Source: UBA4416 sp040387555
GTDB lineage: Bacteria; Bacteroidota; Bacteroidia; B-17B0; Aurantibacillaceae
Length of the DNA: 64,000 nt
Direction: 5' to 3'
NCBI GenBank assembly: GCA_040387555.1
Contig: JAZKDO010000003.1
Location: 1,116,001-1,180,000 of the forward strand
Below, in pieces: positions 10,131 through 17,924 of the stretch; the stretch's first letter is position 1; each line of letters starts with the position of its first letter. The notes under the pieces were generated by a model. That model did not search any database, was not told the DNA's origin, and was given only the letters and a program-made list of their open reading frames with translations. The position numbers and the translations under genes were made by a program.

Positions 10131-10176
10131 TTTAAAACAATCAATGCGGCTATTTAGCCGCATTGATTGTTTTAAA
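10131..10176 (-). terminator. Perfect 21-bp-stem hairpin terminator after the peptide genes
   Basis: A 46-nt inverted repeat has two perfect 21-nt arms around an ATTT loop. The stem core is AATCAATGCGGCT, and the outer part is AAAACA on one side and TGTTTT on the other, so it can end transcription on either strand. It lies 43 bp after the stop of the second double-glycine peptide gene and about 100 bp before the start of the TPR-SpoIIE gene, isolating the two transcription units. Confidence 0.9.
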
Positions 10177-10219
10177 GTGGTATGTTACCATCACAAACTA
10201 TTGTATTTCAAATCAGTTA

Positions 10220-10390
10220 TTAAGATACTGTAGCGCCCTCTTTTGCTTTGAATGTTATTTTTCCAGTTTCAGTAGGATTAGTTGTTAACGTGTCTACACC
10301 ACCAATAACTTTTTCTAATTGTTTTTTATCAATTTTTTGAATTGTTGCTTTAGCTTCCTTTTTAATTAATTTTTTAAATAAGTTTTTCAT
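10220..10390 (-). CDS. 56-residue peptide with double-glycine leader (RiPP/bacteriocin-like precursor)
   Basis: An uncalled small ORF. The leader is MKNLFKKLIKKEAKATIQKI followed by DKKQLEKVIGG; the putative core after Gly30-Gly31 is VDTLTTNPTETG and a 13-residue tail ending GATVS. A basic amphipathic leader, conserved L-x-x-V-I and GG fits the double-glycine leaders cut by peptidase-containing ABC exporters and the GG natural-product precursors common in Bacteroidota. The core is rich in Thr and lacks Cys, so lanthionine rings are impossible without another partner. A paralogue lies 38 bp upstream; the leaders and 5' flanks match, while the cores differ. No transporter or modification enzyme is nearby. 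Coding status is supported by the conservation between copies; the function is inferred. Confidence 0.8.
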   Translation of the reverse strand: MKNLFKKLIKKEAKATIQKIDKKQLEKVIGGVDTLTTNPTETGKITFKAKEGATVS

Positions 10391-10427
10391 AGGTTATGTT
10401 TTTAAGGATTTTATTAGTAATAAAGGT

Positions 10428-10586
10428 CTATCTGATTAAAGACGAAAAACCTTTCGATTCATCTTGTATTGAAGTAGATTTAACCGTTTCTACACCACCA
10501 ATCACTTTTTCTAATTGTTTTTTATCAATTTTTTGGATTGTTGCTTTGGTTTCCTTCTTAGTTAATTTTTTTAATAAGTTTTTCAT
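10428..10586 (-). CDS. 52-residue paralogue with the same double-glycine leader
   Basis: Leader MKNLLKKLTKKETKATIQKI then DKKQLEKVIGG, differing from the downstream copy at only a few positions. The core after GG is VETVKSTSIQDESKGFSSLIR (21 residues; Ser/Thr rich, no Cys) and is unrelated to the core of the other copy. The start ATG is preceded by the same stretch (AAAAACATAACCT) found before the second gene, so the duplicated block includes the untranslated leader. A -7-like box lies about 26 bp before the ATG. Conserved leader with divergent core is the pattern expected of secreted peptide precursors. Function unknown. Confidence 0.8.
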   Translation of the reverse strand: MKNLLKKLTKKETKATIQKIDKKQLEKVIGGVETVKSTSIQDESKGFSSLIR

Positions 10587-10611
10587 AGGTTATGTTTTTA
10601 ATTTTGACGCT

Positions 10612-10619
10612 AAAATATA
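10612..10619 (-). promoter_or_regulatory. Probable -7 box of the peptide operon
   Basis: On the reverse strand TATATTTT lies 26 bp before the first peptide start, one base from the Bacteroidota -7 consensus TAnnTTTG. A clear -33 element was not found; the palindromic repeats described next occupy that region. Confidence 0.5.
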
Positions 10620-10631
10620 CTAATTTATCGA

Positions 10632-10665
10632 TTTTTCGAAAAAAATGTCGCATTTTTTCGAAAAA
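10632..10665. promoter_or_regulatory. Two TTTTTCGAAAAA palindromes 22 bp apart: candidate operator
   Basis: The same 12-bp perfect palindrome occurs at 10632-10643 and 10654-10665, a centre-to-centre distance of exactly 22 bp, about two helical turns. They sit between the divergent promoters of the peptide operon and rimO; the second copy ends just before the rimO -33 element. Two dimer sites on the same DNA face would suit cooperative repressor binding. In AT-rich DNA short palindromes arise by chance, so this is a candidate only. Confidence 0.5.
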
Positions 10666-10668
10666 CGG

Positions 10669-10695
10669 TTGTTGAGTTAAAATGTGGTATCTTTG
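10669..10695 (+). promoter_or_regulatory. rimO promoter (-33 TTG, -7 TATCTTTG)
   Basis: A perfect TAnnTTTG box (TATCTTTG, 10688-10695) lies 16 bp after TTG at 10669-10671. Transcription should start near 10702, so the rimO message is essentially leaderless with ATG at 10703. The upstream in-frame ATG at 10682 falls inside the promoter and is therefore an unlikely start. Confidence 0.75.
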
Positions 10696-10702
10696 CCGGA
10701 TA

Positions 10703-12016
10703 ATGAAAACAAAGACTCTAAAGAAGAATAAGGTAAATGTTGTAACGCTTGGTTGCAGTAAAAATATTGTGGATAGTGAAGTATTAATGGGCCAACTAAA
10801 GGCAAATAACTTCCAGGTTGAACATGAAAGTCCTGAGGATAATCATAATATTGTAATCATAAATACTTGTGGTTTTGTTGAAAATGCGAAACAGGAAAGC
10901 ATTGATACCATTTTGCGTTACGTAGAAGCTAAAAAAGAAGGAAGTATTGAAAAATTATATGTAACCGGCTGCTTAAGCGAACGATACAAAGCTGATCTTG
11001 AAAAAGAAATTCCCGATGTTGATGCCTATTTTGGGACGCGTGAATTACCAAAAATATTAAAGACTTTAAAAGCAGATTATAAAAAAGAACTGGTTGGTGA
11101 GCGCTTATTAACTACACCAAATCATTATGCTTATTTTAAAATCAGTGAAGGTTGTGATCGCCCTTGTAGTTTTTGCGCTATTCCATTAATGCGTGGCGGA
11201 CATATTTCTGAACCTATTGAATCCTTAGTAAGCCGTGCAAAATTGCTGGCTTCAAAAGGAACCCGTGAATTGTTGCTCATTGCCCAGGATTTGACTTATT
11301 ACGGATTAGATATTTATAAAAAAAGGGAACTGGCAAATTTAGTTGATCAATTAAGTGACGTGGAAGGCATCGATTGGATTCGTTTACATTATGCATTTCC
11401 AAGCGGATTCCCAATGGAAGTATTAGATGTTATGAATAAGAAAAGCAATGTATGTAATTACCTCGATATGCCTTTGCAGCACATTACTGATAATATGCTC
11501 AAAAGTATGCGCCGCGGTATAACTAAGCAAAAAACAATTGATACTGTTAACCAGATAAGAGATAAAGTTCCGGGTATTGCAATTAGAACAACTTTAATTG
11601 CTGGTTACCCGGGTGAAACGCAGCAAGATCATGAAGAAATGTTGCAATGGGTAGCTGATACTAAATTTGAGCGATTAGGAATTTTTACTTACTCACATGA
11701 AGAAAATACACACGCTCATTTATTGAAAGATGATGTGAAAGAAAAAGTTAAGAAAGAAAGAGCCGATGCAGTAATGAAAGTTCAACAAGAAATTTCTTAT
11801 AATTTGAACCAGGAAAAAATCGGGAAGACTTATAAAGTATTATTTGACCGCAAAGAGAATGACTATTTTGTAGGAAGAACCGAATTTGATAGCCCTGATG
11901 TGGATAATGAAGTATTGGTGAAAGCAACGGATACCAATTACGTGCGTATCGGAGATTTTGCAAACGTAAAAATTAATGACGCAAGCGATTTTGATTTGTA
12001 CGGAGATTTAGTTTAA
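10703..12016 (+). CDS. rimO: Ribosomal protein S12 methylthiotransferase RimO
   Basis: A 437-residue radical-SAM enzyme that adds a methylthio group to an aspartate of ribosomal protein S12. The N-terminal UPF0004 domain carries the three auxiliary-cluster cysteines C18 (TLGCSKNIVDSE), C56 (NTCGFV) and C90 (VTGCL). The radical-SAM cluster motif is CDRPCSFC (C151, C155, C158), and a C-terminal TRAM domain spans about 370-437. The motif VTLGCSKN separates RimO from MiaB. Length and motifs are normal for the family. A start at 10682 would add seven residues (MWYLCRI) but overlaps the promoter, so 10703 is chosen. Confidence 0.95.
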   Translation: MKTKTLKKNKVNVVTLGCSKNIVDSEVLMGQLKANNFQVEHESPEDNHNIVIINTCGFVENAKQESIDTILRYVEAKKEGSIEKLYVTGCLSERYKADLEKEIPDVDAYFGTRELPKILKTLKADYKKELVGERLLTTPNHYAYFKISEGCDRPCSFCAIPLMRGGHISEPIESLVSRAKLLASKGTRELLLIAQDLTYYGLDIYKKRELANLVDQLSDVEGIDWIRLHYAFPSGFPMEVLDVMNKKSNVCNYLDMPLQHITDNMLKSMRRGITKQKTIDTVNQIRDKVPGIAIRTTLIAGYPGETQQDHEEMLQWVADTKFERLGIFTYSHEENTHAHLLKDDVKEKVKKERADAVMKVQQEISYNLNQEKIGKTYKVLFDRKENDYFVGRTEFDSPDVDNEVLVKATDTNYVRIGDFANVKINDASDFDLYGDLV

Positions 12017-12209
12017 GAAGCATGAATTTGTGGCTGAAATGCCAATTGGTCTACGTTCGTTTATTTTATTTTTTAATCAGTTCTATATGTTCTCAAATTG
12101 TTCGAAGGGAAATTTCAATGCTTTAAAAAGATATATAATTAAACCAGTGGGTTATGTAGTAATTTATCTGAAGCAATATTAAAGGCTTATTATTCGCGTA
12201 AAAAACCGG

Positions 12210-12851
12210 TTACTTTAAGGGCTTTATAATTTTTTTATCTACGCAATATTTTAAAAGCCCAATTACTCCTTTAGTATCTGTTTTACGGAAAATGTTTTTA
12301 CGGTGCGTTTCCACTGTGCGTTCACTAATGAATAAGGCTTCCGCAATTTTGGCATTGGTATATTCTTTAGCTATAAGTTCTATAACCTCTATTTCCCTTA
12401 ATGATAAGCTAATTTCTTTTGTGCCTGATGGGACATGTGTTTTTGTCATTTCAGCATTTACTTCTTCGCTAAAATAAGTTTGTCCGTTTGCTACTTTTTC
12501 GATTGCGATTAAAAGTTCAACTTTTCCTGTATTTTTAAGGATATAACCGCTTACACCGGCTTTTAGCATTTCACTGATAGTTTCACGTTCGCCAAACATT
12601 GATAAAGCAATGACTTTAATATCTGGTTGCAATTTCTTTATTTCTTTGGTGAGTTCAATTCCGTCCATGAGGGGCATATTAATATCTGTTAAAACAATAT
12701 CCGGCCGGTATTCCGAAATTTCTTTAACAGCAGTTTGGGGTAAATTTGATTCACCTACAATAGAAATATGGGCTTCGTCACTTAATAATGCTTTAAGCCC
12801 GTCAATTAACATTTGATGGTCATCAACAATATATAGTTTCAGAATCGACAT
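12210..12851 (-). CDS. LuxR/NarL-family response regulator
   Basis: 213 residues: a receiver domain (4-120) with acidic pocket DD (10-11), phosphoacceptor D56 in VLTDINMPLMDG and the conserved K in GYILKNTG, then a LuxR-type helix-turn-helix (about 145-208) with LSLREIEVIELIAKEYTNAKI and SERTVETHRKNIF. Such regulators are partners of HisKA_3 kinases, and the only one in the window is the TPR kinase at 5921-7864, so the pairing is likely but inferred. The gene is monocistronic between rimO (convergent) and the thioredoxin-like gene. Confidence 0.94.
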   Translation of the reverse strand: MSILKLYIVDDHQMLIDGLKALLSDEAHISIVGESNLPQTAVKEISEYRPDIVLTDINMPLMDGIELTKEIKKLQPDIKVIALSMFGERETISEMLKAGVSGYILKNTGKVELLIAIEKVANGQTYFSEEVNAEMTKTHVPSGTKEISLSLREIEVIELIAKEYTNAKIAEALFISERTVETHRKNIFRKTDTKGVIGLLKYCVDKKIIKPLK

Positions 12852-12923
12852 TTAGGGGTACTAAAATACTAATTAATCGAATTGTAAAAGAGGAATAGAT
12901 GATAAATTAATCTAAGTAAAGAT

Positions 12924-13577
12924 TTATTTGATAGAAGATATAAATGACTTTTGAAAGTCTTCCCACTTGGTTTTTTGGTATTCTCCTGAACCGTAATAAT
13001 TTAAGATTGGTTCAAAGTTTTTTGGCGCCATAAATCCTTTTAAAATATCAAGACGCTGAATCTGATTATTTAAAAATACGATCGAAGGATAAGCTAATTG
13101 ATTGTCAAGAATAGAAGCTGCAAATTGGTGGGGCGCTTTTGGATTAGTAGCATCTGTGCTTACAAAAATATATTTATCAAATTTCACACTGTCTTTGGTT
13201 TCAGCATCAAATTTTACGGAGTAAAAATTGGCATTGATATATGCTGCTATTTGAGCGTTACCAAAGGTTTGAGTACGCATCATCTTACAGGGACCGCACC
13301 AGGTAGTATAAACATCAACCATTACAGGTCGTGGATTTTTTTTGCAGAGTTTATAAGCTTCTTCAAAAGATATCCAGTTTACCAGAGAAGTTTCATCAAG
13401 CTGAGTATATGTATTGGCTGAAACCAGTTCAAAATTGGTATTGTCAGTTTTAATAAAATTGCTCACCCGGTTTTCAGGAGAATTAATGGATGCCTGGAGT
13501 GTGCTTTTTTTGCAGGTATAAAATACAATAGCTAGTATAATGATGCCAGCCATAGATATATCTTTCCAGTTAAACAT
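12924..13577 (-). CDS. Membrane-anchored thioredoxin-like protein
   Basis: 217 residues with an N-terminal hydrophobic helix (9-22) ending at a cysteine (FYTCKK), which could be a lipoprotein site although the lipobox is weak. A thioredoxin fold follows (about 65-190) with the active site WCGPC (C94, C97) in VYTTWCGPCKMM and a cis-Pro region AYPSIVFL. It resembles the thioredoxin_7/DUF255-like periplasmic reductases of Bacteroidota, which handle thiol chemistry outside the membrane. It is followed by the POT transporter group on the same strand but has its own spacing (72 bp), so shared transcription is uncertain. Confidence 0.85.
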   Translation of the reverse strand: MFNWKDISMAGIIILAIVFYTCKKSTLQASINSPENRVSNFIKTDNTNFELVSANTYTQLDETSLVNWISFEEAYKLCKKNPRPVMVDVYTTWCGPCKMMRTQTFGNAQIAAYINANFYSVKFDAETKDSVKFDKYIFVSTDATNPKAPHQFAASILDNQLAYPSIVFLNNQIQRLDILKGFMAPKNFEPILNYYGSGEYQKTKWEDFQKSFISSIK

Positions 13578-13649
13578 ATGTGCTTTTATACAAAGGTAAT
13601 GCCAAAATGTGTTAATTGTAACCCTTCCAATAATAACTGATTGTTAAGC

Positions 13650-15161
13650 TTATTTAACACCTCCCATTAATTTTTTAACCAGTGGCGAAATTGCAATCAA
13701 TAAAAGTCCTGCCACTAAAGCATAAATAGCTAATTGTTTATAACCGTCCGCATAAATTACCAACTTCTCAAAATTTGTTGCATTTTCTGAGGCTTGAGCA
13801 ATATTAGCTCCGAGTAAACCTGCAAAATATTGTCCATATGCACTCGCTAAGAACCACATACCCATTAAAACAGCCTGTGTTTTTTGAGGGGATAATTTAG
13901 TCATAATTGACATTCCTATGGGTGATAAACATAATTCGCCAAAGGTGATGATGAACCATCCAAATGTAAAAAAGTCAAGTGATGTAATCCCATTTTCATC
14001 AGAGAAAAACTTCGTATAATAAAACACGTAAAATCCTGCCGCTAAAAACAAAAACCCTAATCCAAATTTCACGATTGTATTGGGTTCTAACCGACGTTTG
14101 GCTAACCAAATCCACACCAAACCTAAAAGACCCGCAAAAATGATCACGAATAATGAGTTCGCAGAATTATTTACTCCATTAGGATCTAAAGGAATTCCGG
14201 CAACAGTACTACTCAAATTATTAGCGGCAAATAAACTTAAGGACCCACCACTTTGTTCGAAAAAGGCCCAGAAAAAAATGGAAAAAACAATAAATATTAA
14301 GGCGGCTATTAATTTTTTATTTTCCTGTAATGAAAAATTGCGCATTTCAAAAAAGAGATAGAGTAGGGAACATGGCCCTATAATAAACATAAATACATCT
14401 GTATATTCTGAATTGGATACCAATAAAATGATCAAAGGAATAATTAATAAGGAACCTGCATAAGTCGCAATTTCCAAAATTTTTCTTCTTTTTGGCTCAG
14501 TACCTAATAAAGGAGATATACCAATTGTTCCCAAACTCTTTTTGGTTCTCACAAAAGTAAGTAGACTAATAACCATAACGATGGCTGCTAGTCCAAAAGC
14601 CACATTCCATGCAAGGTGTGCTGGAATAAAACTTTGAAATAGCTGACCTTTACCAATAGCAATACATAAATAACCACCCAACAAGGCGCCCAGATTAACT
14701 CCTGCATAAAATAATGAAAAACCTGCGTCAGTTCTGTGATCTCCTTTACGGTATAAATTCCCCACGATGGAAGAAATGGTAGGCTTAAAAAAACCCGTAC
14801 CGATTATGTTAAAAGCTATTCCTAAAAAGAAAAATTCTTTAGGATCAACTGACAATATCACACTTCCAACGATCATTAATAATCCGCCCCAAAATAATGA
14901 TTTACGAAGCCCCAGAATTTTATCAGCAAATAAGCCACCCACAAACGTAAAAGCATATACAAAAGCCTGTGTAGCGCCATACTGTAAATTGGCAACCACT
15001 TCATTCATTGACAGTTGGTGTACCATAAAGAATACGAGCATACCACGCATTCCATAAAAACTAAAGCGTTCCCACATTTCGCTAAAAAACAAATGCCATA
15101 ATTGCTTAGGGTATTTACCTTCAAAGTTTTGTATTTCGTCTATCGTTAGTTCTTTTTCCAT
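13650..15161 (-). CDS. POT-family proton-coupled peptide transporter
   Basis: 503 residues with about 14 hydrophobic helices. The POT signature is clear: LFFSEMWERFSFYGMRGMLV near the N-terminus (E-x-x-E-R-F type motif and FYGMR), then the PTR2 motif FSLFYAGVNLGALLGG and FGELCLSPIGMS. These inner-membrane transporters import di- and tripeptides with protons. It follows a second POT gene with a terminator hairpin between them, so the two may be separate units. Substrate details cannot be read from sequence. Confidence 0.93.
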   Translation of the reverse strand: MEKELTIDEIQNFEGKYPKQLWHLFFSEMWERFSFYGMRGMLVFFMVHQLSMNEVVANLQYGATQAFVYAFTFVGGLFADKILGLRKSLFWGGLLMIVGSVILSVDPKEFFFLGIAFNIIGTGFFKPTISSIVGNLYRKGDHRTDAGFSLFYAGVNLGALLGGYLCIAIGKGQLFQSFIPAHLAWNVAFGLAAIVMVISLLTFVRTKKSLGTIGISPLLGTEPKRRKILEIATYAGSLLIIPLIILLVSNSEYTDVFMFIIGPCSLLYLFFEMRNFSLQENKKLIAALIFIVFSIFFWAFFEQSGGSLSLFAANNLSSTVAGIPLDPNGVNNSANSLFVIIFAGLLGLVWIWLAKRRLEPNTIVKFGLGFLFLAAGFYVFYYTKFFSDENGITSLDFFTFGWFIITFGELCLSPIGMSIMTKLSPQKTQAVLMGMWFLASAYGQYFAGLLGANIAQASENATNFEKLVIYADGYKQLAIYALVAGLLLIAISPLVKKLMGGVK

Positions 15162-15181
15162 ATTATCATTTTTAATAAAAA

Positions 15182-15209
15182 AAACCTCTCTAAAATTTCA
15201 GAGAGGTTT
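15182..15209 (-). terminator. Hairpin terminator between the two POT genes
   Basis: AAACCTCTCT and AGAGAGGTTT form a 10-bp stem around an 8-nt loop, flanked by A/T tracts on both sides, 18 bp after the stop of the upstream POT gene. Confidence 0.85.
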
Positions 15210-15226
15210 AAAATACTTAGTTGTAA

Positions 15227-16921
15227 TTATTTTACTCCATGCATCATTCTTCGCAATAATGGAGTTAATAAAAACAGAATTACAGCAGCAATACCAGTTA
15301 ATACAACGAATACCATAAAGAATTCAAATAAGTTGTGAATTTCATAGCCAACAAATGAAGGGTTTACAGCACTAATCTGGTTTTGATCCAACAACGCTAA
15401 TTGCTCAGCAGTAGGTGTAACAGTTTTTGCCAGAACGGCCTGAAGGTCGATCCCCAATTCCTGTGCTTTTTTGAACTTGTCGCCAGTAGCAGGAATTAAC
15501 GCTCCTAAAGAACCAGCTAATGCATAACCTGCCGCATTAGATAAAAAGAAAACCCCAAACAATAAAGAAGCAAAACGCTTTGGAGAAAGTTTACCTACTA
15601 ATGACAATCCAATTGGTGATAAACATAATTCAGCAAACGTTTGAATTAAGTATAATAGTATTAACCATTGAATTCCTAGCAAGCCACTGTTGCCTAAATC
15701 TTTTACGTTATAAGCAATAATAAAATAACTTACAGCTATCAATCCTAATCCTATTGCCTGTTTTACGGTTGACAAAGGCTCTTTTCCTTTTGATCTTAAT
15801 CTATCCCATAGCATACTGAATGGGAAAGCAAAAGCAAATACAAATACTCCATTAAAAATCTGAACCATACTTGGAGGCATTTCCCACCCAAAAATATGAC
15901 GGTCAGTTTGATTATCGGCAATGAACGTTAAGGATGATCCTGCCTGTTCAAAAGCTGCCCAGAAAAATATAATAAAAAATCCTACAATATAGATTACCAA
16001 TATTCTTTGCAATTCTACTTTGGTTAATGATTTATCAGAAATGATCAAACCCGCTAAGGTTAAACCAAGTGCATAAATTATAGGATAGATGATAGTTTTA
16101 ACCGGGTTTGTTCCAGCCAACATAAACCTGAAAACGAAAAACAGAACAACAAAGGAAACTACCGCCATTATTAATGACAAAGGAGAAAAAACTGCTTCCT
16201 GTGCTTCTCCTTCTTCATAATGAGATGCATCATTATGTTTTGGCAATCCTCCCAATGGCTTACCTTCAGGAGTTACCACGTATTTGTTTTTTAATGCATA
16301 AAAAACAGCCGAACCAATTAACATAGCTATTGAAGCTGCAAGGAATCCCCATTTAAATGCGTGAATATCTCTGATACCACCTGAATCTTTTACGTCACCT
16401 AATAAAGGACAAATTAACTGGCCTAAAAATGCACCAAGGTTAATGCCCATGTAAAAGATGGTAAATGCTGTATCTAATTTACTTTTTTCCTGTTTAGGAT
16501 ATAAACTACCAACCATACTGGAGATGTTTGGTTTAAAGAAACCGTTACCGAAAATAATAATCGTTAAAGCAACCCATAATAATGTTTTTGCTAATTCTAA
16601 ATTTGAACCAAATACGGAAGCACTTGCAAATAATATCATTTGGCCTATAGCCATCATTATACCGCCAAGTAAAATGCAATTTCTGTTTCCAAAAAAACGA
16701 TCCGATACAAAACCTCCCAACATTGGAGTTAAATAACATAATCCTAAAAATCCTCCATATATCAATGAAGAATCGGCCTCTTTCATCATTAAAGAGTTTA
16801 CCATAAACAGGGTAAGAATAGCACGCATACCGTAAAAATTAAAGCGCTCCCACATTTCTGTACCAAATAATACCCAAAGTCCCTTAGGATGCCCATTTTT
16901 TTGATCAATCACCTGTTCCAT
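15227..16921 (-). CDS. POT-family proton-coupled peptide transporter (second copy)
   Basis: 564 residues, about 14 membrane helices. Motifs match the neighbour: FGTEMWERFNFYGMRAILTL, FTIFYMGINLGAFLGQ and FAELCLSPIGLSL. It is about 60 residues longer than its neighbour, with a polar cytoplasmic loop (PKHNDASHYEEGEAQEAVFS) in the centre and an extra stretch before the last helix. The two genes are diverged paralogues, not a recent duplication. Import of short peptides into the cytoplasm is the family function. Confidence 0.93.
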   Translation of the reverse strand: MEQVIDQKNGHPKGLWVLFGTEMWERFNFYGMRAILTLFMVNSLMMKEADSSLIYGGFLGLCYLTPMLGGFVSDRFFGNRNCILLGGIMMAIGQMILFASASVFGSNLELAKTLLWVALTIIIFGNGFFKPNISSMVGSLYPKQEKSKLDTAFTIFYMGINLGAFLGQLICPLLGDVKDSGGIRDIHAFKWGFLAASIAMLIGSAVFYALKNKYVVTPEGKPLGGLPKHNDASHYEEGEAQEAVFSPLSLIMAVVSFVVLFFVFRFMLAGTNPVKTIIYPIIYALGLTLAGLIISDKSLTKVELQRILVIYIVGFFIIFFWAAFEQAGSSLTFIADNQTDRHIFGWEMPPSMVQIFNGVFVFAFAFPFSMLWDRLRSKGKEPLSTVKQAIGLGLIAVSYFIIAYNVKDLGNSGLLGIQWLILLYLIQTFAELCLSPIGLSLVGKLSPKRFASLLFGVFFLSNAAGYALAGSLGALIPATGDKFKKAQELGIDLQAVLAKTVTPTAEQLALLDQNQISAVNPSFVGYEIHNLFEFFMVFVVLTGIAAVILFLLTPLLRRMMHGVK

Positions 16922-17021
16922 ATTATAAATTTCTTTAGTGTTTTTTTATAGTCGTCTAAAATACCAATTTTTTTCTTTCTATTACATTTTCGACAGATTT
17001 TTGAAAAGCAATAGCAAAAAA

Positions 17022-17050
17022 AATCCCTGGAAAGAATATTTCCAGGGATT
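17022..17050 (-). terminator. Hairpin terminator after the cold-shock gene
   Basis: AATCCCTGGAAA and TTTCCAGGGATT form a perfect 12-bp stem around a 5-nt loop, followed on the reverse strand by a run of T (AAAAAAAA on the plus strand). It is 21 bp after the csp stop codon. Confidence 0.92.
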
Positions 17051-17071
17051 AGATTAAATGGTATTATATAA

Positions 17072-17263
17072 CTAAGCTAGTTTTACGTTTACTGCATTTA
17101 ATCCTTTTTTACCTTCTTGGATATCGAAAGTAACATTGTCGTTTTCTCTAATTTTGTCTGATAAACCTGTTACGTGTACAAAGTACTCTTTTCCTGATTC
17201 GTCCTCTTTAATAAAACCAAACCCTTTAGTTTCGTTAAAAAATTTTACTGTTCCTGTGCTCAT
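17072..17263 (-). CDS. Cold-shock domain protein
   Basis: 63 residues, one OB-fold cold-shock domain. RNP1 is KGFGFI (13-18) and RNP2 is YFVHV (27-31). It binds single-stranded RNA or DNA in the cytoplasm and acts as an RNA chaperone. Length is typical of CspA-type proteins. A -7 box TAGTTTTG lies about 28 bp upstream of the ATG, so the message would lack the long 5' leader known from E. coli cspA. Confidence 0.95.
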   Translation of the reverse strand: MSTGTVKFFNETKGFGFIKEDESGKEYFVHVTGLSDKIRENDNVTFDIQEGKKGLNAVNVKLA

Positions 17264-17290
17264 TTTATTATTTTAAAAATTGTTTATGCC

Positions 17291-17298
17291 CAAAACTA
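17291..17298 (-). promoter_or_regulatory. -7 box of the cold-shock gene
   Basis: TAGTTTTG on the reverse strand matches TAnnTTTG exactly, 28 bp before the start codon. No clear -33 TTTG was found at the usual distance. Confidence 0.55.
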
Positions 17299-17575
17299 CT
17301 AAAAAAAATAGTAGAAAAAAACATTTTAAAAAAAAATACTTGTAACATTTTGAGAAATGTTTGTTTAAGATTCTGAGTAGATTTTGCAGGGATAAATAGG
17401 TACTTTTAATGGATATTTATTATGGAAATTTGAAAATTTTACTGGTGGGATTACTACTCGGAGATTTAATAAGAGAGGAAATTTATATAAAATTAAAGTC
17501 GTTGTTATTAAGACATTTTAACAAACTTCAGAGATTATTATGATTAAAGTTATGTTTTTAAGAAGCAAAATAGTT

Positions 17576-17583
17576 TATATTTG
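17576..17583 (+). promoter_or_regulatory. -7 box of the Cys/Lys-rich protein gene
   Basis: TATATTTG, a perfect TAnnTTTG match, 25 bp before the ATG at 17609. The -33 region lacks a clear TTTG. Confidence 0.6.
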
Positions 17584-17608
17584 TTTTAAATAATTTAACC
17601 CAACCACC

Positions 17609-17851
17609 ATGAAAAAAATATTTTTAATGTTAGCTTTCGCCGGATTAGTAGGAAGCGTATCTGCATCAACTACTGACGATAAGGATAAAGGAAAAACAAA
17701 AAAGGAAACTAAAACTTGTTGCAAAGAAAAAGCAGGAGCTGAAGGTAAATCTTGTTCTGGCGATAAAACAGCTTCAACAGAGAAAAAATCTTGTTGCAAA
17801 TCAAAAACTGTAACTGAAACTAAAACAACTACTACAACAGAAACAAAATAA
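17609..17851 (+). CDS. Small secreted Lys/Thr/Cys-rich protein
   Basis: 80 residues: a signal peptide (MKKIFLMLAFAGLVGSVSA), then a low-complexity polar chain with five cysteines as C-C (37-38), C (49) and C-C (62-63), many Lys/Glu, and a Thr-rich tail (TETKTTTTTETK). The two CC pairs sit in similar contexts (KTCCKEK and KSCCKSK). No family is recognised. Vicinal cysteines in an exported basic chain could bind metal ions, but this is a guess. A promoter box upstream and a terminator downstream make it a single-gene unit. Confidence 0.8.
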   Translation: MKKIFLMLAFAGLVGSVSASTTDDKDKGKTKKETKTCCKEKAGAEGKSCSGDKTASTEKKSCCKSKTVTETKTTTTTETK

Positions 17852-17869
17852 TTTTTGTTTTTAAAGTTT

Positions 17870-17907
17870 AAAACCCATCTATCTTATAAGGTATATGGGT
17901 TTTTTTA
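17870..17907 (+). terminator. Hairpin terminator after the Cys/Lys-rich gene
   Basis: AAACCCAT and ATGGGTTT form the stem around an AT-rich loop, followed by TTTTATTTT. It lies between convergent genes, with A-rich sequence on its left side, and may serve both. Confidence 0.8.
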
Positions 17908-17924
17908 TTTTAGATAGTTAGATT

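Larger units (their letters stand above)
17264..17608. other. 345-bp intergenic region between divergent genes
   Basis: Holds the csp promoter at its left end and the promoter of the Cys/Lys-rich protein at its right end. A short inverted repeat (ACTACTA and TAGTAG around an A run, about 17295-17315) lies over the csp promoter. The centre is AT-rich, with no ORF, RNA or repeat that I can support. Confidence 0.6.

Noticed and set aside
10220..10586. Calling the peptides lanthipeptides
   Set aside because: The cores contain no cysteine and no LanB/LanC gene is nearby, so only a double-glycine-leader label is justified.
10396..10623. 75-residue plus-strand ORF
   Set aside because: It is antisense to the first double-glycine peptide gene, which has a paralogue and conserved leader; the plus frame does not.
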